This document shows positions 15,739 through 24,206 of a DNA stretch of 64,000 bases, in pieces. The position numbers and the translations under genes were made by a program. The stretch lies in the NCBI RefSeq assembly GCF_016862795.1, contig NZ_BONQ01000054.1, positions 27,613 through 91,612 of the forward strand, read 5' to 3'. The notes under the pieces are model-generated. The model was not told the origin of the DNA. It saw only the letters and a program-made list of their open reading frames with translations, and searched no databases. The number at the start of each line of letters is the position of its first letter. Position 1 is the stretch's first letter. The stretch is from Dactylosporangium siamense (GTDB lineage: Bacteria > Actinomycetota > Actinomycetes > Mycobacteriales > Micromonosporaceae).

Positions 15739-17196
15739 TTAGCGCACGGACCAGAGCTGGTTCGGCAGGCCGAGGCAGTCCCAGATGATGATCGGGGTGC
15801 CGTTGGCGGTGCCGCGGCCCGACGCGTCCAGGCAGCGCCCCGACGGCGGGTTGAAGATCGAGCCGTCGGCGCGGATCACCCAGTGCTGCGCGGTGTTGCC
15901 GTAGCAGGTCCACAGCTGGACCTTCGAGCCGTTCGCGGTCGCCGCCTGGTCGATGTCCAGGCACTTGCCGGACTGCGGATTCACCAGCGCGTTGCCGTCC
16001 TGCCGCCACTGCTGCGCGCCATTGTTGAGGCAGTCCCACAGCTGCACCACGGCACCGTCGGTGGTCCGGCCGCCGGAGACGTCCAGGCACCGGTTCGAGC
16101 CGACGCCCACGATCGTGCGCGCCGGCGCCTGCCCGCCCCGGATGAGGAACAGGTTGTCCGCGACGTTGAAGTTGTTGGCCAGGTACGAGCCGGCCGGCGG
16201 GTTGGTCGAGTAGTAGTCGTTGTGGCCGCAGTCCAGGCGGTTCTCGTGGTTGCGGTCGGTGCAGATGTACCGCATCGGCGGGTGGTTCGGCTCGTCGGAG
16301 TAGCACATGACGTCGTACTCGTCGGTGCAGTGCGCGCCGCCGGACGCGTTGGGCGCGTTGTTGTTGACCGCGCCGAGGTTGTGCCCGAGCTCGTGCGCGG
16401 CGACGGCGGCGTTCCAGCAGCCGTTGTCGGACCGGCCGTACTCGGGGCCGAAGTTGGACCGGTTGTCGTCGCTCTTGCGGGTGTCACCGGCGAACCCGCC
16501 GATGCCGCAGTACACGTTGGCCTCGGTGAGCATCATGTACTTGCGGTCGGTGCGGTTGTAGCCGAGGGCCCGGATCGCGTTGACGCTGGCACCCAGGTCA
16601 CCGAGCGCGTTGTCGGCGACGCGCACGTTGCGCACCACCGGCCGGCACTGCCCGTTGACGGTTTCGGTGACGAACCGGACGTGCCGCTCGCCCCCGGTCT
16701 CCCGGGCGCTCTCGTTGTAGATGACGTCGACGCCCTCGCCGATCTGGCGGAACGTCTCCAGGAACTGCCCGTAGCGGTCGGTGTTGCCGTGCACGTACAG
16801 GATCTCGACCCGGCGGCCGGAGACCCCGTCGCCCTCGCACACGGACAGGGCCGCCGCGACGGCCGCGGGTGCGGCGGTGACCTGCTTGCCCACGGCGAGC
16901 CCGGACGGCGGCGCGTCGGGGCCGTGGGTGCACATGACCGGGTTGACGCCGGTGACGCGAAGCCCACCGACGCAGGGCCCGGTCTTGTCGGCGACCAGGC
17001 CGCGGTGGACCAGGCCGCGGGCGGCGTCGTCGGACGGTTGTGCGACCGGGCGGGCGTCGGCGCCGAACACCGACACCTGCCCGTCCGGTGCGAGTGGCAC
17101 GTGCGCGCCGGCGGCGCCGCCCTGGCCGGTCAAGGCCATGAGCAGCGCGACGCCGGCGATGAGGAGTGGCCGCCGTTGGCGGACGGTTGCCTTCAT
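15739..17196 (-). CDS. Secreted zinc metalloprotease-like protein with ricin-type lectin domain
   Basis: 485 residues from the ATG at 17196, which has AAGGAGG five bases before it. An N-terminal signal peptide spans about residues 1-31. The central domain carries HELGHNLGAVN (His268, Glu269, His272), a metzincin-like zinc motif, and a later DVMCYSD that may be the Met-turn; the usual third ligand position, 278, is Asn. Several Cys pairs suggest disulfides. The C-terminal 130 residues are a three-repeat ricin B/CBM13 trefoil (CLDVSGG, CLDIDQA, CLDASGR with QQW-type motifs), which binds sugar. It may cut cell-wall-associated protein in plant or fungal debris. Confidence 0.85.
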   Translation of the reverse strand: MKATVRQRRPLLIAGVALLMALTGQGGAAGAHVPLAPDGQVSVFGADARPVAQPSDDAARGLVHRGLVADKTGPCVGGLRVTGVNPVMCTHGPDAPPSGLAVGKQVTAAPAAVAAALSVCEGDGVSGRRVEILYVHGNTDRYGQFLETFRQIGEGVDVIYNESARETGGERHVRFVTETVNGQCRPVVRNVRVADNALGDLGASVNAIRALGYNRTDRKYMMLTEANVYCGIGGFAGDTRKSDDNRSNFGPEYGRSDNGCWNAAVAAHELGHNLGAVNNNAPNASGGAHCTDEYDVMCYSDEPNHPPMRYICTDRNHENRLDCGHNDYYSTNPPAGSYLANNFNVADNLFLIRGGQAPARTIVGVGSNRCLDVSGGRTTDGAVVQLWDCLNNGAQQWRQDGNALVNPQSGKCLDIDQAATANGSKVQLWTCYGNTAQHWVIRADGSIFNPPSGRCLDASGRGTANGTPIIIWDCLGLPNQLWSVR

Positions 17197-17248
17197 CGAG
17201 CCTCCTTGAGAATGGGCCCTCAAGGTAGGTACGAACGCCGTATGACAC

Positions 17249-17260
17249 CGAAGGGTTTCG
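17249..17260. promoter_or_regulatory. CGAA-N4-TTCG site upstream of metalloprotease
   Basis: CGAAGGGTTTCG, followed by TTTTTCGG, lies about 55 bases upstream of the leftward metalloprotease start. It is a weaker relative of the TTTCGAAA sites and may place this gene in the same regulon. Low confidence because the centre differs. Confidence 0.3.
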
Positions 17261-17304
17261 ATGTTTTTCGGTTGTTTTCATGCCTGTTTTCACGCAGGGC
17301 AGCA

Positions 17305-17342
17305 CCCGGTGGCGGTGCGCACCCCTGCTCACCGCCACCGGG
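17305..17342. terminator. Hairpin after the GH26-like/CBM6 gene
   Basis: Perfect 13-bp stem CCCGGTGGCGGTG / CACCGCCACCGGG with a 12-base loop, 43 bases past the stop of the leftward hydrolase gene and well before the metalloprotease start. Confidence 0.55.
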
Positions 17343-17384
17343 ATCCTGGCGTGGCAGCCGACGCCGACGGCCACCACGGGTCTT

Positions 17385-19115
17385 CTACTGGAACTTGAAC
17401 CAGTCGACGTCCATCACGTCGGCGCTGTCACCCGCGCGGATCACCGCCGTGATGGAGGTGGTGCCGGCCGGCAGGTTGCTGACGTTGAACGCGATCTCGC
17501 GGTAGGTGCGCCAGTCCCCCGTGCCGAGGATGCCCGGCGCGGCGATGACCGGGCCGGTCGCCGACCCCGCGTGGAACTCCAGCGTGAACGCCTGGCTGGT
17601 CGGCCGGGCCGAGGAATACCGGAACACCACCTGGTTGGGCGTCCGCCCGCCGAAGTTGACCCCGTCGAAGCGGATCCAGTCGCCGTTGTTGGTGTAACCG
17701 ACCTCCTGGCCGCCGCTGGCGGTGGACGTGGTCACCTTCTGGGTGCCGCTCTGGCTGTTCCACGACTCGGCCTCGATGGTCGAGAACGCGTTGCGGTTGC
17801 CCGGGTTGCCGGTCGGGCCGCTGGACGTGGGCGGGTTGCTGGTCGGCGGCTGGGTGGTCGGATTGGTGCCACCGCCCCAGTTGGCGCCGCGGCCGGACAG
17901 GGTGCCGTTGACGAACAGCGAGTTCTGCAGCTCCCGCTTGAAGCCGGCCTTGATGTTGGCGTTGTCCTGGATGCGGCTGTTGCCCCAGTAGCCGTCGGAG
18001 CAGCCGGGCTGACCCGACGACGCACCCGGCGGGCAGGCGAACTGCGCGATCGCCTCCCAGTTGCTGTTGATGTACGCGGCGGCCCGCAGCACGTCGGCGT
18101 TGCTGTTCACGTAGTTGAAGTACTCGTTGTACCAGGAGCCGAGCTTCGTCCAGTCACCGCCGAGCGACACCCGGTTGTTGACGTTGGTGCAGCTCGCGTC
18201 CAGCTGCGCGGTGCGGTACCCCTGCGGCGTCGACTCGGCGATCAGCGCCGGCTTGTTGTGCCCGCGGGCGAAGTTCAGCACCCGGTCGTAGAGCACCTTC
18301 GGGCTGCTGGTCGGGTTGTCGCAGGCCCACTGGTACTGCCGGTAGTTGGCGTCCCAGTAGAAGGTGCTCAGCGCGACCCAGTCCACGACGTCGTCGCCGG
18401 GGTACCAGTCGGCGAAGTGGTTGGCGTTGCTGAAGTCGAACTTGTACTGGGCGTCGCCGTCCTTGGCGTAGCTCGCGCTCTGCCACACCGTCGCCACGTT
18501 GGTCGCGCCGAGGGCGTCGATGCGCTGCTTCACCACGCGGAACGCGGCCTTGTAGAAGTCGTAGTTGTAGCAGTTCCACGGGCCGTCGAACTCGTAGCCG
18601 ACCCGCAGGTAGACCGCCCGGCCGGTGTTGCGCAGGTAGACGATGAGGTTGTCGAGGTTCTGCCGGTACTGCGCACCGAGCGCGCCGGCGATGTCGGCGT
18701 CCTGCCGGCCGATGATGGCGCGCAGCGGCTGGTTCTGGCAGCCGGGGTTGTCCGCCAGGTACAGGCCGACGGCGAGGGCGGCGCCGGGGTACTCGGCCAG
18801 GGTCTGGTCGAAGTTGAAGACGTTGCCGTTGAGGTTGCAGGTGGCGGTCAGGCCGTTGCACGCGTTCGGGGAGATGTTGGTGTACAGCGTGACGCCGCCC
18901 GGGCGGGGGAAGGACGCGTCGGCGTCGAGCACCTGTTGCTTGTACGCGGTCAGGTCAGGGGTGGTCTGACCGGCGAGGAACAGCACCTTGCCGTTCGGCG
19001 GGAGGTTACGACCGGCGACCGCGCTGGCGGCCTGGGTGGTCACGGCGGTGATCAGGGGCACGGCGACGACGGTCGCCGCGAGGATACCCAGACCGATCTT
19101 GAATCTTCGGGACAT
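17385..19115 (-). CDS. Secreted GH26-like glycoside hydrolase with CBM6
   Basis: 576 residues. A signal peptide covers about residues 1-34. The catalytic part looks like a clan GH-A barrel related to GH26: YLRVGYEFDGPW places the probable acid/base at Glu175, ADWYPGDDVVDWVALS is typical of GH26, and KPALIAESTPQG places the nucleophile at Glu294. A Pro/Thr-rich linker (about 425-445) leads to a C-terminal CBM6 (IEAESWNSQSG, GDWIRFDGVNFG, DVMDVDWFKFQ). Likely substrate is a beta-mannan or xylan-type polymer; the exact family needs a profile search. It lies 44 bases downstream of a paralogous gene and is probably co-transcribed with it. Confidence 0.8.
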   Translation of the reverse strand: MSRRFKIGLGILAATVVAVPLITAVTTQAASAVAGRNLPPNGKVLFLAGQTTPDLTAYKQQVLDADASFPRPGGVTLYTNISPNACNGLTATCNLNGNVFNFDQTLAEYPGAALAVGLYLADNPGCQNQPLRAIIGRQDADIAGALGAQYRQNLDNLIVYLRNTGRAVYLRVGYEFDGPWNCYNYDFYKAAFRVVKQRIDALGATNVATVWQSASYAKDGDAQYKFDFSNANHFADWYPGDDVVDWVALSTFYWDANYRQYQWACDNPTSSPKVLYDRVLNFARGHNKPALIAESTPQGYRTAQLDASCTNVNNRVSLGGDWTKLGSWYNEYFNYVNSNADVLRAAAYINSNWEAIAQFACPPGASSGQPGCSDGYWGNSRIQDNANIKAGFKRELQNSLFVNGTLSGRGANWGGGTNPTTQPPTSNPPTSSGPTGNPGNRNAFSTIEAESWNSQSGTQKVTTSTASGGQEVGYTNNGDWIRFDGVNFGGRTPNQVVFRYSSARPTSQAFTLEFHAGSATGPVIAAPGILGTGDWRTYREIAFNVSNLPAGTTSITAVIRAGDSADVMDVDWFKFQ

Positions 19116-19159
19116 TGGCGGATTTCCCTTTCGCACTGTTCTCGGGGGGTGTCGTGCGG

Positions 19160-20779
19160 TTACGCGAGGCGGAAGATCTGGTTGGACTGACCGGTGCCAC
19201 ACGTCCACAGCTGCAGGCGGGTGCCGTTGCCGGTGCCCCAGGCGGTCGCGTCGAGGCACTTGCCGGAGGCGGGGTTGAGGAAGGTCCCGTCGGCGCGCGG
19301 CACCCACTGCTGGGCGCTGTTGTTCAGGCAGGTCCACAGCTGCACGAGGGTGCCGTTGGCGGTGCCGGCACCCGCGGCGTCCAGGCACTTGCCGGACTGC
19401 GGGTTGATCCAGGTGTCGCCCTGCCGCCGCCACTGCTGGGCGCCGTTGCCGAGGCAGTCCCACAGTTGCACGGCGGCGCCGTCGGTGGTCCGGCCGCCGC
19501 TGATGTCGACGCACCGGTTCGAGCCCTGGCCGATGATCTGGTTCCCAGGACCAGGGCCGGTCCCGCCACCCGTGCAGGTGGTGACGAACCCGCGGTCGGT
19601 CAGGCCCTGGCAGAAGGAGGCCTTCGCCGCGCCGTACCGCGACAACCGCCCGTCGACGAACCAGGTGGAGTTGACCGGGAAGTCGAAACTGCCGTCCTGG
19701 ATGCCGTCCCAGCCGTAGCGGAAGTCCAGGTCGATGTAGACGGCGGCCTTGATGACGTCGCGCAGGTCGTAGCTGCCGGGCAGGTTCGGGATCGGGCCGC
19801 TGTAGTTCATCAGGCCGAACAGCCGCTGGACCCACATGTTGCCGCGGGTCTCCTCCATACCGGCGGTGTCGCCGCCGTTGTCGGTGAAGTTCATCATCCC
19901 GGACTCCGACACGATCATCGGCTTGCCGTGGTCCTTGCTGAACTTCATCATCTTGAGCACGTTGCCGTCGTAGTCCCAGTTCTTCCACACGGCCGCCGGA
20001 TTTCCGGATGAATCAGTGCCGATGTACGCGTTGCGGCACTGCAGGGCGCCCGTGTCGTAGTTCTGCGGCGGTGTCCCGTTGTACAGGTAGCCGTTGTCGT
20101 AGATCGGCAGGCACAGTTCGTGCGCGAAGACGGACACGCCGACCCAGTCGGTGACCGCGTCGCCGGGGTACATCTGCTCGTACTCGCCGCGGACCGGGTG
20201 GAACACGTACGTGACGTTGTCCTGCCGCTTCTGACCCTCGATGAGCGAGCGGATCCGGGCGAAGGCGTTCTTGTACGAGGCGCACGACGCGTCGGTGCAG
20301 TGGTAGAACGACGACACCTCGTAGTCGAGGCGCAGGAAGAACTTCGCGTTCGGGTACTGGTTGATGAACGCGATGAGCTGGTTGAACTGTGCGGCGTAAC
20401 CACCCGCGGCGAGCTCCGCGGTGACCGCCCGGGAGCGGGCCGCCTTCGTGTTCTCGTCGCCGCCGGTGAAGCCGGGCGGGTTGTCCTTCCAGGACACGCC
20501 GACCTGGATCATCTTGCCCTGCTGGGCGAGGAACGTGGCGTAGTCGCGGTGCCCGGTGTTGACCCAGGTGCCGGACTTCACCTCGTAGTAGACGGAACCG
20601 CCGCTGGGCGCGGCGGCGAAAGACGTGTAGTCGTCCCAGGATGTTTTCGTGGACTGGCCGGCGAACATCAGCCGCCCGCCGGCGGGCGCGAACGTCGAGG
20701 CGCTCGCCGGCGCCGGGGCCAGTGGCACCAGCAGCGGCACCAGCAGCAGCGCCAGGACGGTGAGGGATCGTCGCAACAT
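19160..20779 (-). CDS. Secreted GH26-like glycoside hydrolase with ricin-type lectin domain
   Basis: 539 residues. Signal peptide to about residue 28 (PAPASAS). The barrel domain shares its frame with the neighbour: LMFAGQSTKTSW at the start, FLRLDYEVSSF with probable acid/base Glu154, YPGDAVTDWVGVSVF, and MIVSESGMM with probable nucleophile Glu292. After a Gly/Pro linker, residues 413-539 form a three-repeat ricin B (CBM13) trefoil, often xylan-binding. The start is an ATG without a strong ribosome binding site. Upstream a perfect CGTTTCGAAACG palindrome lies 38 bases from the start codon. Confidence 0.82.
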   Translation of the reverse strand: MLRRSLTVLALLLVPLLVPLAPAPASASTFAPAGGRLMFAGQSTKTSWDDYTSFAAAPSGGSVYYEVKSGTWVNTGHRDYATFLAQQGKMIQVGVSWKDNPPGFTGGDENTKAARSRAVTAELAAGGYAAQFNQLIAFINQYPNAKFFLRLDYEVSSFYHCTDASCASYKNAFARIRSLIEGQKRQDNVTYVFHPVRGEYEQMYPGDAVTDWVGVSVFAHELCLPIYDNGYLYNGTPPQNYDTGALQCRNAYIGTDSSGNPAAVWKNWDYDGNVLKMMKFSKDHGKPMIVSESGMMNFTDNGGDTAGMEETRGNMWVQRLFGLMNYSGPIPNLPGSYDLRDVIKAAVYIDLDFRYGWDGIQDGSFDFPVNSTWFVDGRLSRYGAAKASFCQGLTDRGFVTTCTGGGTGPGPGNQIIGQGSNRCVDISGGRTTDGAAVQLWDCLGNGAQQWRRQGDTWINPQSGKCLDAAGAGTANGTLVQLWTCLNNSAQQWVPRADGTFLNPASGKCLDATAWGTGNGTRLQLWTCGTGQSNQIFRLA

Positions 20780-20816
20780 GCCGACACCGTATGGACCCGA
20801 ACCGATAACCCGAAGC

Positions 20817-20828
20817 CGTTTCGAAACG
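20817..20828. promoter_or_regulatory. Palindromic operator CGTTTCGAAACG
   Basis: Perfect 12-bp palindrome in the divergent region between the GH26-like/lectin gene (leftward) and the GH12 gene (rightward), 38 bases from the former's start. It contains the TTTCGAAA core also found in front of the LacI gene at 14.66 kb. Confidence 0.65.
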
Positions 20829-20883
20829 TGTCGTTCACACCACTGACATATGCCCCGGGAGGCCCGGGACATTGATGCCGATA

Positions 20884-20891
20884 TTTCGAAA
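20884..20891. promoter_or_regulatory. TTTCGAAA operator upstream of GH12 gene
   Basis: Second TTTCGAAA octamer in the same divergent region (context ATATTTCGAAAGAA), 81 bases upstream of the GH12 start. Two sites, one nearer each gene, fit control of both genes by one LacI-type repressor. Confidence 0.6.
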
Positions 20892-20971
20892 GAAGTGGAA
20901 CGGCGGGTCGCGGCTGGCCTACGGTGCGTGTCGTCCAGAGCCAGGGTTCCGCCAGACCCGCAAGGAGCTTC

Positions 20972-22141
20972 ATGTTGCCACGCGTCCGCGCAATACTCGC
21001 CGCCGCGGCCTGTGTCGCCGCTGCCACCGTCGCGCTCGTGCCCACCACCAGTGCGCACGCCGACACGGTGATCTGCGAGAAGTTCGGTTCGACCGCCGTT
21101 CAGGGCGGCAAGTACTACGTCCAGAACAACAACTGGGGTGACGACACCACCCAGTGCATCAACGTGACCGCGAACGGTTTCCAGCTGACCCGTTCGGATC
21201 ACAACAAGCCGACCAACGGCGCGCCCGGCTCGTACCCGTCGATCTTCGCCGGATGCCACTACACCCTGTGCACGTCCGGCAGCGGCATGCCGATGCGGGT
21301 GTCCGACGCGACATTCCAGAACGTGAACACCAGCGTTTCGATGACGTACGCCGGCGGGCAGTGGGACGCCGCCTACGACGTCTGGTTCGACCCGACGCCG
21401 CGCACCGACGGGCAGAACACCGGCGCGGAGCTGATGGTGTGGCTCAACCACGCCGGCGCTCCCCAGCCGGTCGGCGGGCGAGTCGCCACGGTGAACCTCG
21501 CCGGCGGCACCTGGGACGTCTGGTTCGGCAACATCGGCTGGAACGTCGTGTCCTACGTGCGCACCGCCGGCACCGGCTCGATCAGCTTCGCGGTCCGTGA
21601 CTTCTACAACGACATGCTCGCCCGCGGATACGCCCAGAACTCCTGGTACATGACCAGCGTCCAGGCCGGCTTCGAGCCGTGGCAGGGTGGCGCCGGAATG
21701 GCCGTCACCAACTTCAGCTACAGCACCACCGGTGGCGGTGGCGGCGGGCAGACGATCGTCGGGCAGGGCTCCGGCCGCTGCGTCGACGTCAACGCCCAGG
21801 GCACCGCCGACGGCACCAAGGTGCAGCTATGGGACTGCAACGGCAGCGGCGCGCAGAAATGGAACCGCAGCGGCAACACGTTCGTCAACCCGCAGTCGGG
21901 CAAGTGCCTCGACGTCCGCGGCGCCAGCACCGCCAACGGCGCCCAGGTGTGGCTGTGGACCTGCCTGAACAACTCCGCCCAGCAGTGGGTGGTCAACGGC
22001 AACGGCACGATCGTGAACCCGGCCTCGGGCAAGTGCCTGGACGCCACCGGCCGCGGCACCGCCAACGGCACCGGCCTGCAGATCTGGGACTGCTACGGCG
22101 GCCCCGGCACCCAGTCCAACCAGGTCTGGTCCCTGCGCTGA
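20972..22141 (+). CDS. Secreted GH12 endoglucanase/xyloglucanase with ricin-type lectin domain
   Basis: 389 residues from the ATG at 20972, preceded by AAGGAG. Signal peptide to about residue 30 (TSAHA). Residues 31-252 match GH12: ICEKFGS, NNNWGDD, SYPSIFAGCHY, the probable nucleophile Glu153 in GAELMVWLNH, and the probable acid/base Glu235 in GFEPWQGG. After a Gly-rich linker, residues 261-389 are a ricin B trefoil with three repeats. GH12 enzymes cut beta-1,4-glucan or xyloglucan internally. Most GH12 enzymes carry a cellulose-binding module or none, so the lectin module is somewhat unusual. Confidence 0.9.
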   Translation: MLPRVRAILAAAACVAAATVALVPTTSAHADTVICEKFGSTAVQGGKYYVQNNNWGDDTTQCINVTANGFQLTRSDHNKPTNGAPGSYPSIFAGCHYTLCTSGSGMPMRVSDATFQNVNTSVSMTYAGGQWDAAYDVWFDPTPRTDGQNTGAELMVWLNHAGAPQPVGGRVATVNLAGGTWDVWFGNIGWNVVSYVRTAGTGSISFAVRDFYNDMLARGYAQNSWYMTSVQAGFEPWQGGAGMAVTNFSYSTTGGGGGGQTIVGQGSGRCVDVNAQGTADGTKVQLWDCNGSGAQKWNRSGNTFVNPQSGKCLDVRGASTANGAQVWLWTCLNNSAQQWVVNGNGTIVNPASGKCLDATGRGTANGTGLQIWDCYGGPGTQSNQVWSLR

Positions 22142-22149
22142 GTCAACTG

Positions 22150-22183
22150 GGCGCCCCGCCGGCCACGCGGCCGGCGGGGCGCC
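22150..22183. terminator. Strong hairpin after GH12 gene
   Basis: Perfect 15-bp stem GGCGCCCCGCCGGCC / GGCCGGCGGGGCGCC with the loop ACGC, nine bases past the GH12 stop. It abuts the 18-bp tandem repeat array. Confidence 0.75.
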
Positions 22184-22310
22184 TCAGTGTCGGCGGGCGC
22201 CTCAGTGTCGGCGGGCGCCTCAGTGTCGGCGGGCGCGTCAGTGTCGGCGGGCGCGTCAGTGTCGGCGGGCGCGTCAGTGTCGGCGGGCGCGTCAGTGTCG
22301 GCGGGGCGCC
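22183..22310. repeat. Seven tandem copies of an 18-bp unit
   Basis: Unit CTCAGTGTCGGCGGGCGC. Copies 1-3 begin with C, copies 4-7 with G, and copy 7 carries one extra G. The array fills the space between the convergent GH12 and DUF72 genes and ends exactly at the DUF72 stop codon. The sharp C-to-G split among otherwise identical copies points to recent expansion by slippage. No coding role is supported, although the rightward frame stays open because 18 is a multiple of three. Confidence 0.9.
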
Positions 22311-23162
22311 TCAGAACAGGGTGAGCGGCTCGACCGGCTCCGGGTCGGGCAGCGGCTCCAGCTGCGGCAGCCGCGCGCGGACGGCGTCATGGAAACGGCG
22401 GGCGAGTGCGGGCGCGTCCGCGTTGTCCGGGGTGTGCACGAACACCGTCGGCGAGCGGCCTTCCCGCAGCCACGCGGTGACGACGTCGAGCCAGCCCTGC
22501 CACCCTTCGACGGTGCTGTCGTCGTCGTCGCGGCCGAGGTACCGCACGATCGGCCGCTCCGTCAACGCCACCGTCCGCAACGGCATCCGCGGCTTCTTGC
22601 TCCAGGCGTCACGCTCGGCGTCGCTGGTGGGCGGGCTACGGAAGAACGCGGTGGTGTCGAACGGAATCCACTCGGCCGCGGTGTTCTCCAACGCCGCCTC
22701 GAGGCCGGCGGTCGAGCGGGCGTCGGTGAAGAAGCCGGGGTGGCGCACCTCGACCGCATACCGGTGCTCCGCCGGCATCCGGCGCAGGAAACCGCTCAGC
22801 ACCGGCACGTCGTCGGGGCCGAACGACCCGGGCAACTGGATCCACAAGGCGTGGGCGCGGGTCCCCAGCGGCTCGACCGCGTCGAGAAACGCGCGGACGT
22901 CGGCCGCGACGTCGGTGAGGCGGCGCTCGTGGGTGATCCGCTTCGGCAGCTTGACCACGAGCCGGAAGCCGGGATCGGTCTGCTGCGCCCACGTCGCCAC
23001 CGTCTCCCTGGTCGGGGTGGCGTAGAAGGTCGTGTTGCCCTCCACCGCGTTGCACCAGCCGGCATACGCCCGCAGCCGCTCGCCCGCCGGCAGGGCGTTC
23101 GCCACGAAGCGACCCTGCCAGGCCTTGAGCGTCCACATCGCGCATCCCACGTGCAGCCGCAT
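22311..23162 (-). CDS. DUF72 domain protein
   Basis: 283 residues from ATG 23162; a GTG at 23168 overlaps the upstream stop and would add two residues. DUF72 proteins are TIM-barrel-like and of unsettled function. Seen: MRLHVGCAMWTLKAW at the start, NAVEGNTTFYATPT, FRLVVKLPKRITHERRL, YAVEVRHPGFF, and YLGRDDD near the C-terminus, all in the family order. Overlap with the upstream nucleotidyltransferase-like gene suggests translation as a pair. Confidence 0.85.
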   Translation of the reverse strand: MRLHVGCAMWTLKAWQGRFVANALPAGERLRAYAGWCNAVEGNTTFYATPTRETVATWAQQTDPGFRLVVKLPKRITHERRLTDVAADVRAFLDAVEPLGTRAHALWIQLPGSFGPDDVPVLSGFLRRMPAEHRYAVEVRHPGFFTDARSTAGLEAALENTAAEWIPFDTTAFFRSPPTSDAERDAWSKKPRMPLRTVALTERPIVRYLGRDDDDSTVEGWQGWLDVVTAWLREGRSPTVFVHTPDNADAPALARRFHDAVRARLPQLEPLPDPEPVEPLTLF

Positions 23163-23164
23163 GG

Positions 23165-23638
23165 TCACGTCAGCTCCTGCAGGAGGCGCAGGTCCAGGAC
23201 GTCGACGTCGCGCGGTTCGTAGCCCTGGTGGAAGGCGAGCTGCAGGCGCGCCGAGATGCACGGCACCGGGCGCCCGGCGATCAGGCCAGTGGTGAGGTCG
23301 ACACCCGGGTAGTCGAACCAGTCGCCGTCGAGGCCGGCCTGCCGGCCATCGCCATCCGTGAACACCACTGGGTGCAGGTCGACGCGCCCCAGGCCGGATG
23401 CCACGACCTCGACGCGGACCGGCCGCCAGTCGGTCTCCACGACGTAGCCACGCTCCGCGAGGACCCGCAGCGCGTCGGCCTCCCTGGCCGCGTCGATGGC
23501 GAGGTCGAGGTCGCGATGCGGGCGCGTCTGCCGCCCGACCAGCGCGTCGACACCCCACCCACCGGAGATCCAGCACGGACAGCCAACCCCCGCAAGCGCG
23601 TCCAGCACCGCATGCACTTCCGCCGCTCCGGTTTCCAC
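23165..23638 (-). CDS. Aminoglycoside nucleotidyltransferase-like protein (ANT(2'')-type fold)
   Basis: 157 residues from a GTG at 23638, chosen because family members have about 20 residues before the first motif; an upstream ATG at 23722 gives 185. The core CWISGGWGVDALVGRQTR followed by HRDLDLAID matches the Pol-beta-type nucleotidyltransferases related to ANT(2'')-Ia, with the two catalytic Asp in DLD. A third acidic position may be the Asp in GRVDLHPV. Real aminoglycoside resistance is not implied: many soil actinomycetes carry such proteins with unknown substrates. Confidence 0.75.
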   Translation of the reverse strand: METGAAEVHAVLDALAGVGCPCWISGGWGVDALVGRQTRPHRDLDLAIDAAREADALRVLAERGYVVETDWRPVRVEVVASGLGRVDLHPVVFTDGDGRQAGLDGDWFDYPGVDLTTGLIAGRPVPCISARLQLAFHQGYEPRDVDVLDLRLLQELT

Positions 23639-23810
23639 CCGTGAATTGTGCCGTGCCCGCCATCGTTCCTCGCCCGTCGGGTTATCCCTCGCCGCCGAGG
23701 CGGTCCGTAGCGGGCCGCGCACCGTCGGTCTGTTGCGGTTCGCGTCGCTCTGATCGTCCAGACCTTCAGATATTCAGCAACAGGCGCGGGGACTTGATGG
23801 CACCGCCCGG

Positions 23811-24206
23811 CCTTCGGCCGTGCGACAGGGTTGCGTGGTCCCGGCCGGTGCCGTCTTGCGGTGATGCCAAGCCAGGTCCGCCCTCGCCTGATCCAGGTCC
23901 GCCGAGGTCGTCATTCGGTGCGCCAACACCGCCTTCCGCCAAAGAACGAGAACCATCGATTGCCGGACTGGTCGGTACCGGTGCTCCCGAACAGAAATCT
24001 TGAACTACCTGGTGGATTGGTGACCGCGGGCGACCACCAATCCACCAGGTAACGAGGATGCACCGGGTTGTTTGTGACCAGCGACGGTGTGGCACCACCG
24101 AATGATGACCTCGACGGGCCTGGATCATGCGAGGGCAGACCCTGGCTTGGCATCACCGCAAGACGGCACGGACGGTGACCGCGCTACTCCACCGCGCGGC
24201 CCGCCA
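23811..24206. repeat. Nested inverted-repeat element of about 390 bp
   Basis: The gene-free stretch 23639-24365 is dominated by this structure. A 29-base segment at 23848-23876 is repeated exactly, inverted, at 24141-24169. Similarity continues inward with few changes (to about 23920 and 24097) and outward more weakly (to about 23811 and 24206). In the centre a perfect 17-bp hairpin sits at 24006-24022 and 24035-24051 with a 12-base loop. No transposase gene is present. It has the form of a MITE-like or other palindromic repeat element. The remaining parts (23639-23810 and 24207-24365) show nothing I can name. Confidence 0.75.

Noticed and set aside
22183..22310. 18-bp tandem array as a CRISPR
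   Set aside because: No spacers between units and no cas genes nearby.
21679..23025. Rightward 448-codon frame running from GH12 through the repeat array
   Set aside because: Begins in an alternative frame of the lectin domain and continues antisense to DUF72; no start signal.
23165..23638. Calling the nucleotidyltransferase an aminoglycoside resistance gene
   Set aside because: Only the fold is supported; substrates of such environmental proteins are mostly unknown.
23766..24156. Small leftward and rightward frames in the nested palindrome
   Set aside because: Similar peptides appear in both directions because the DNA is an inverted repeat; no ribosome binding site or domain.
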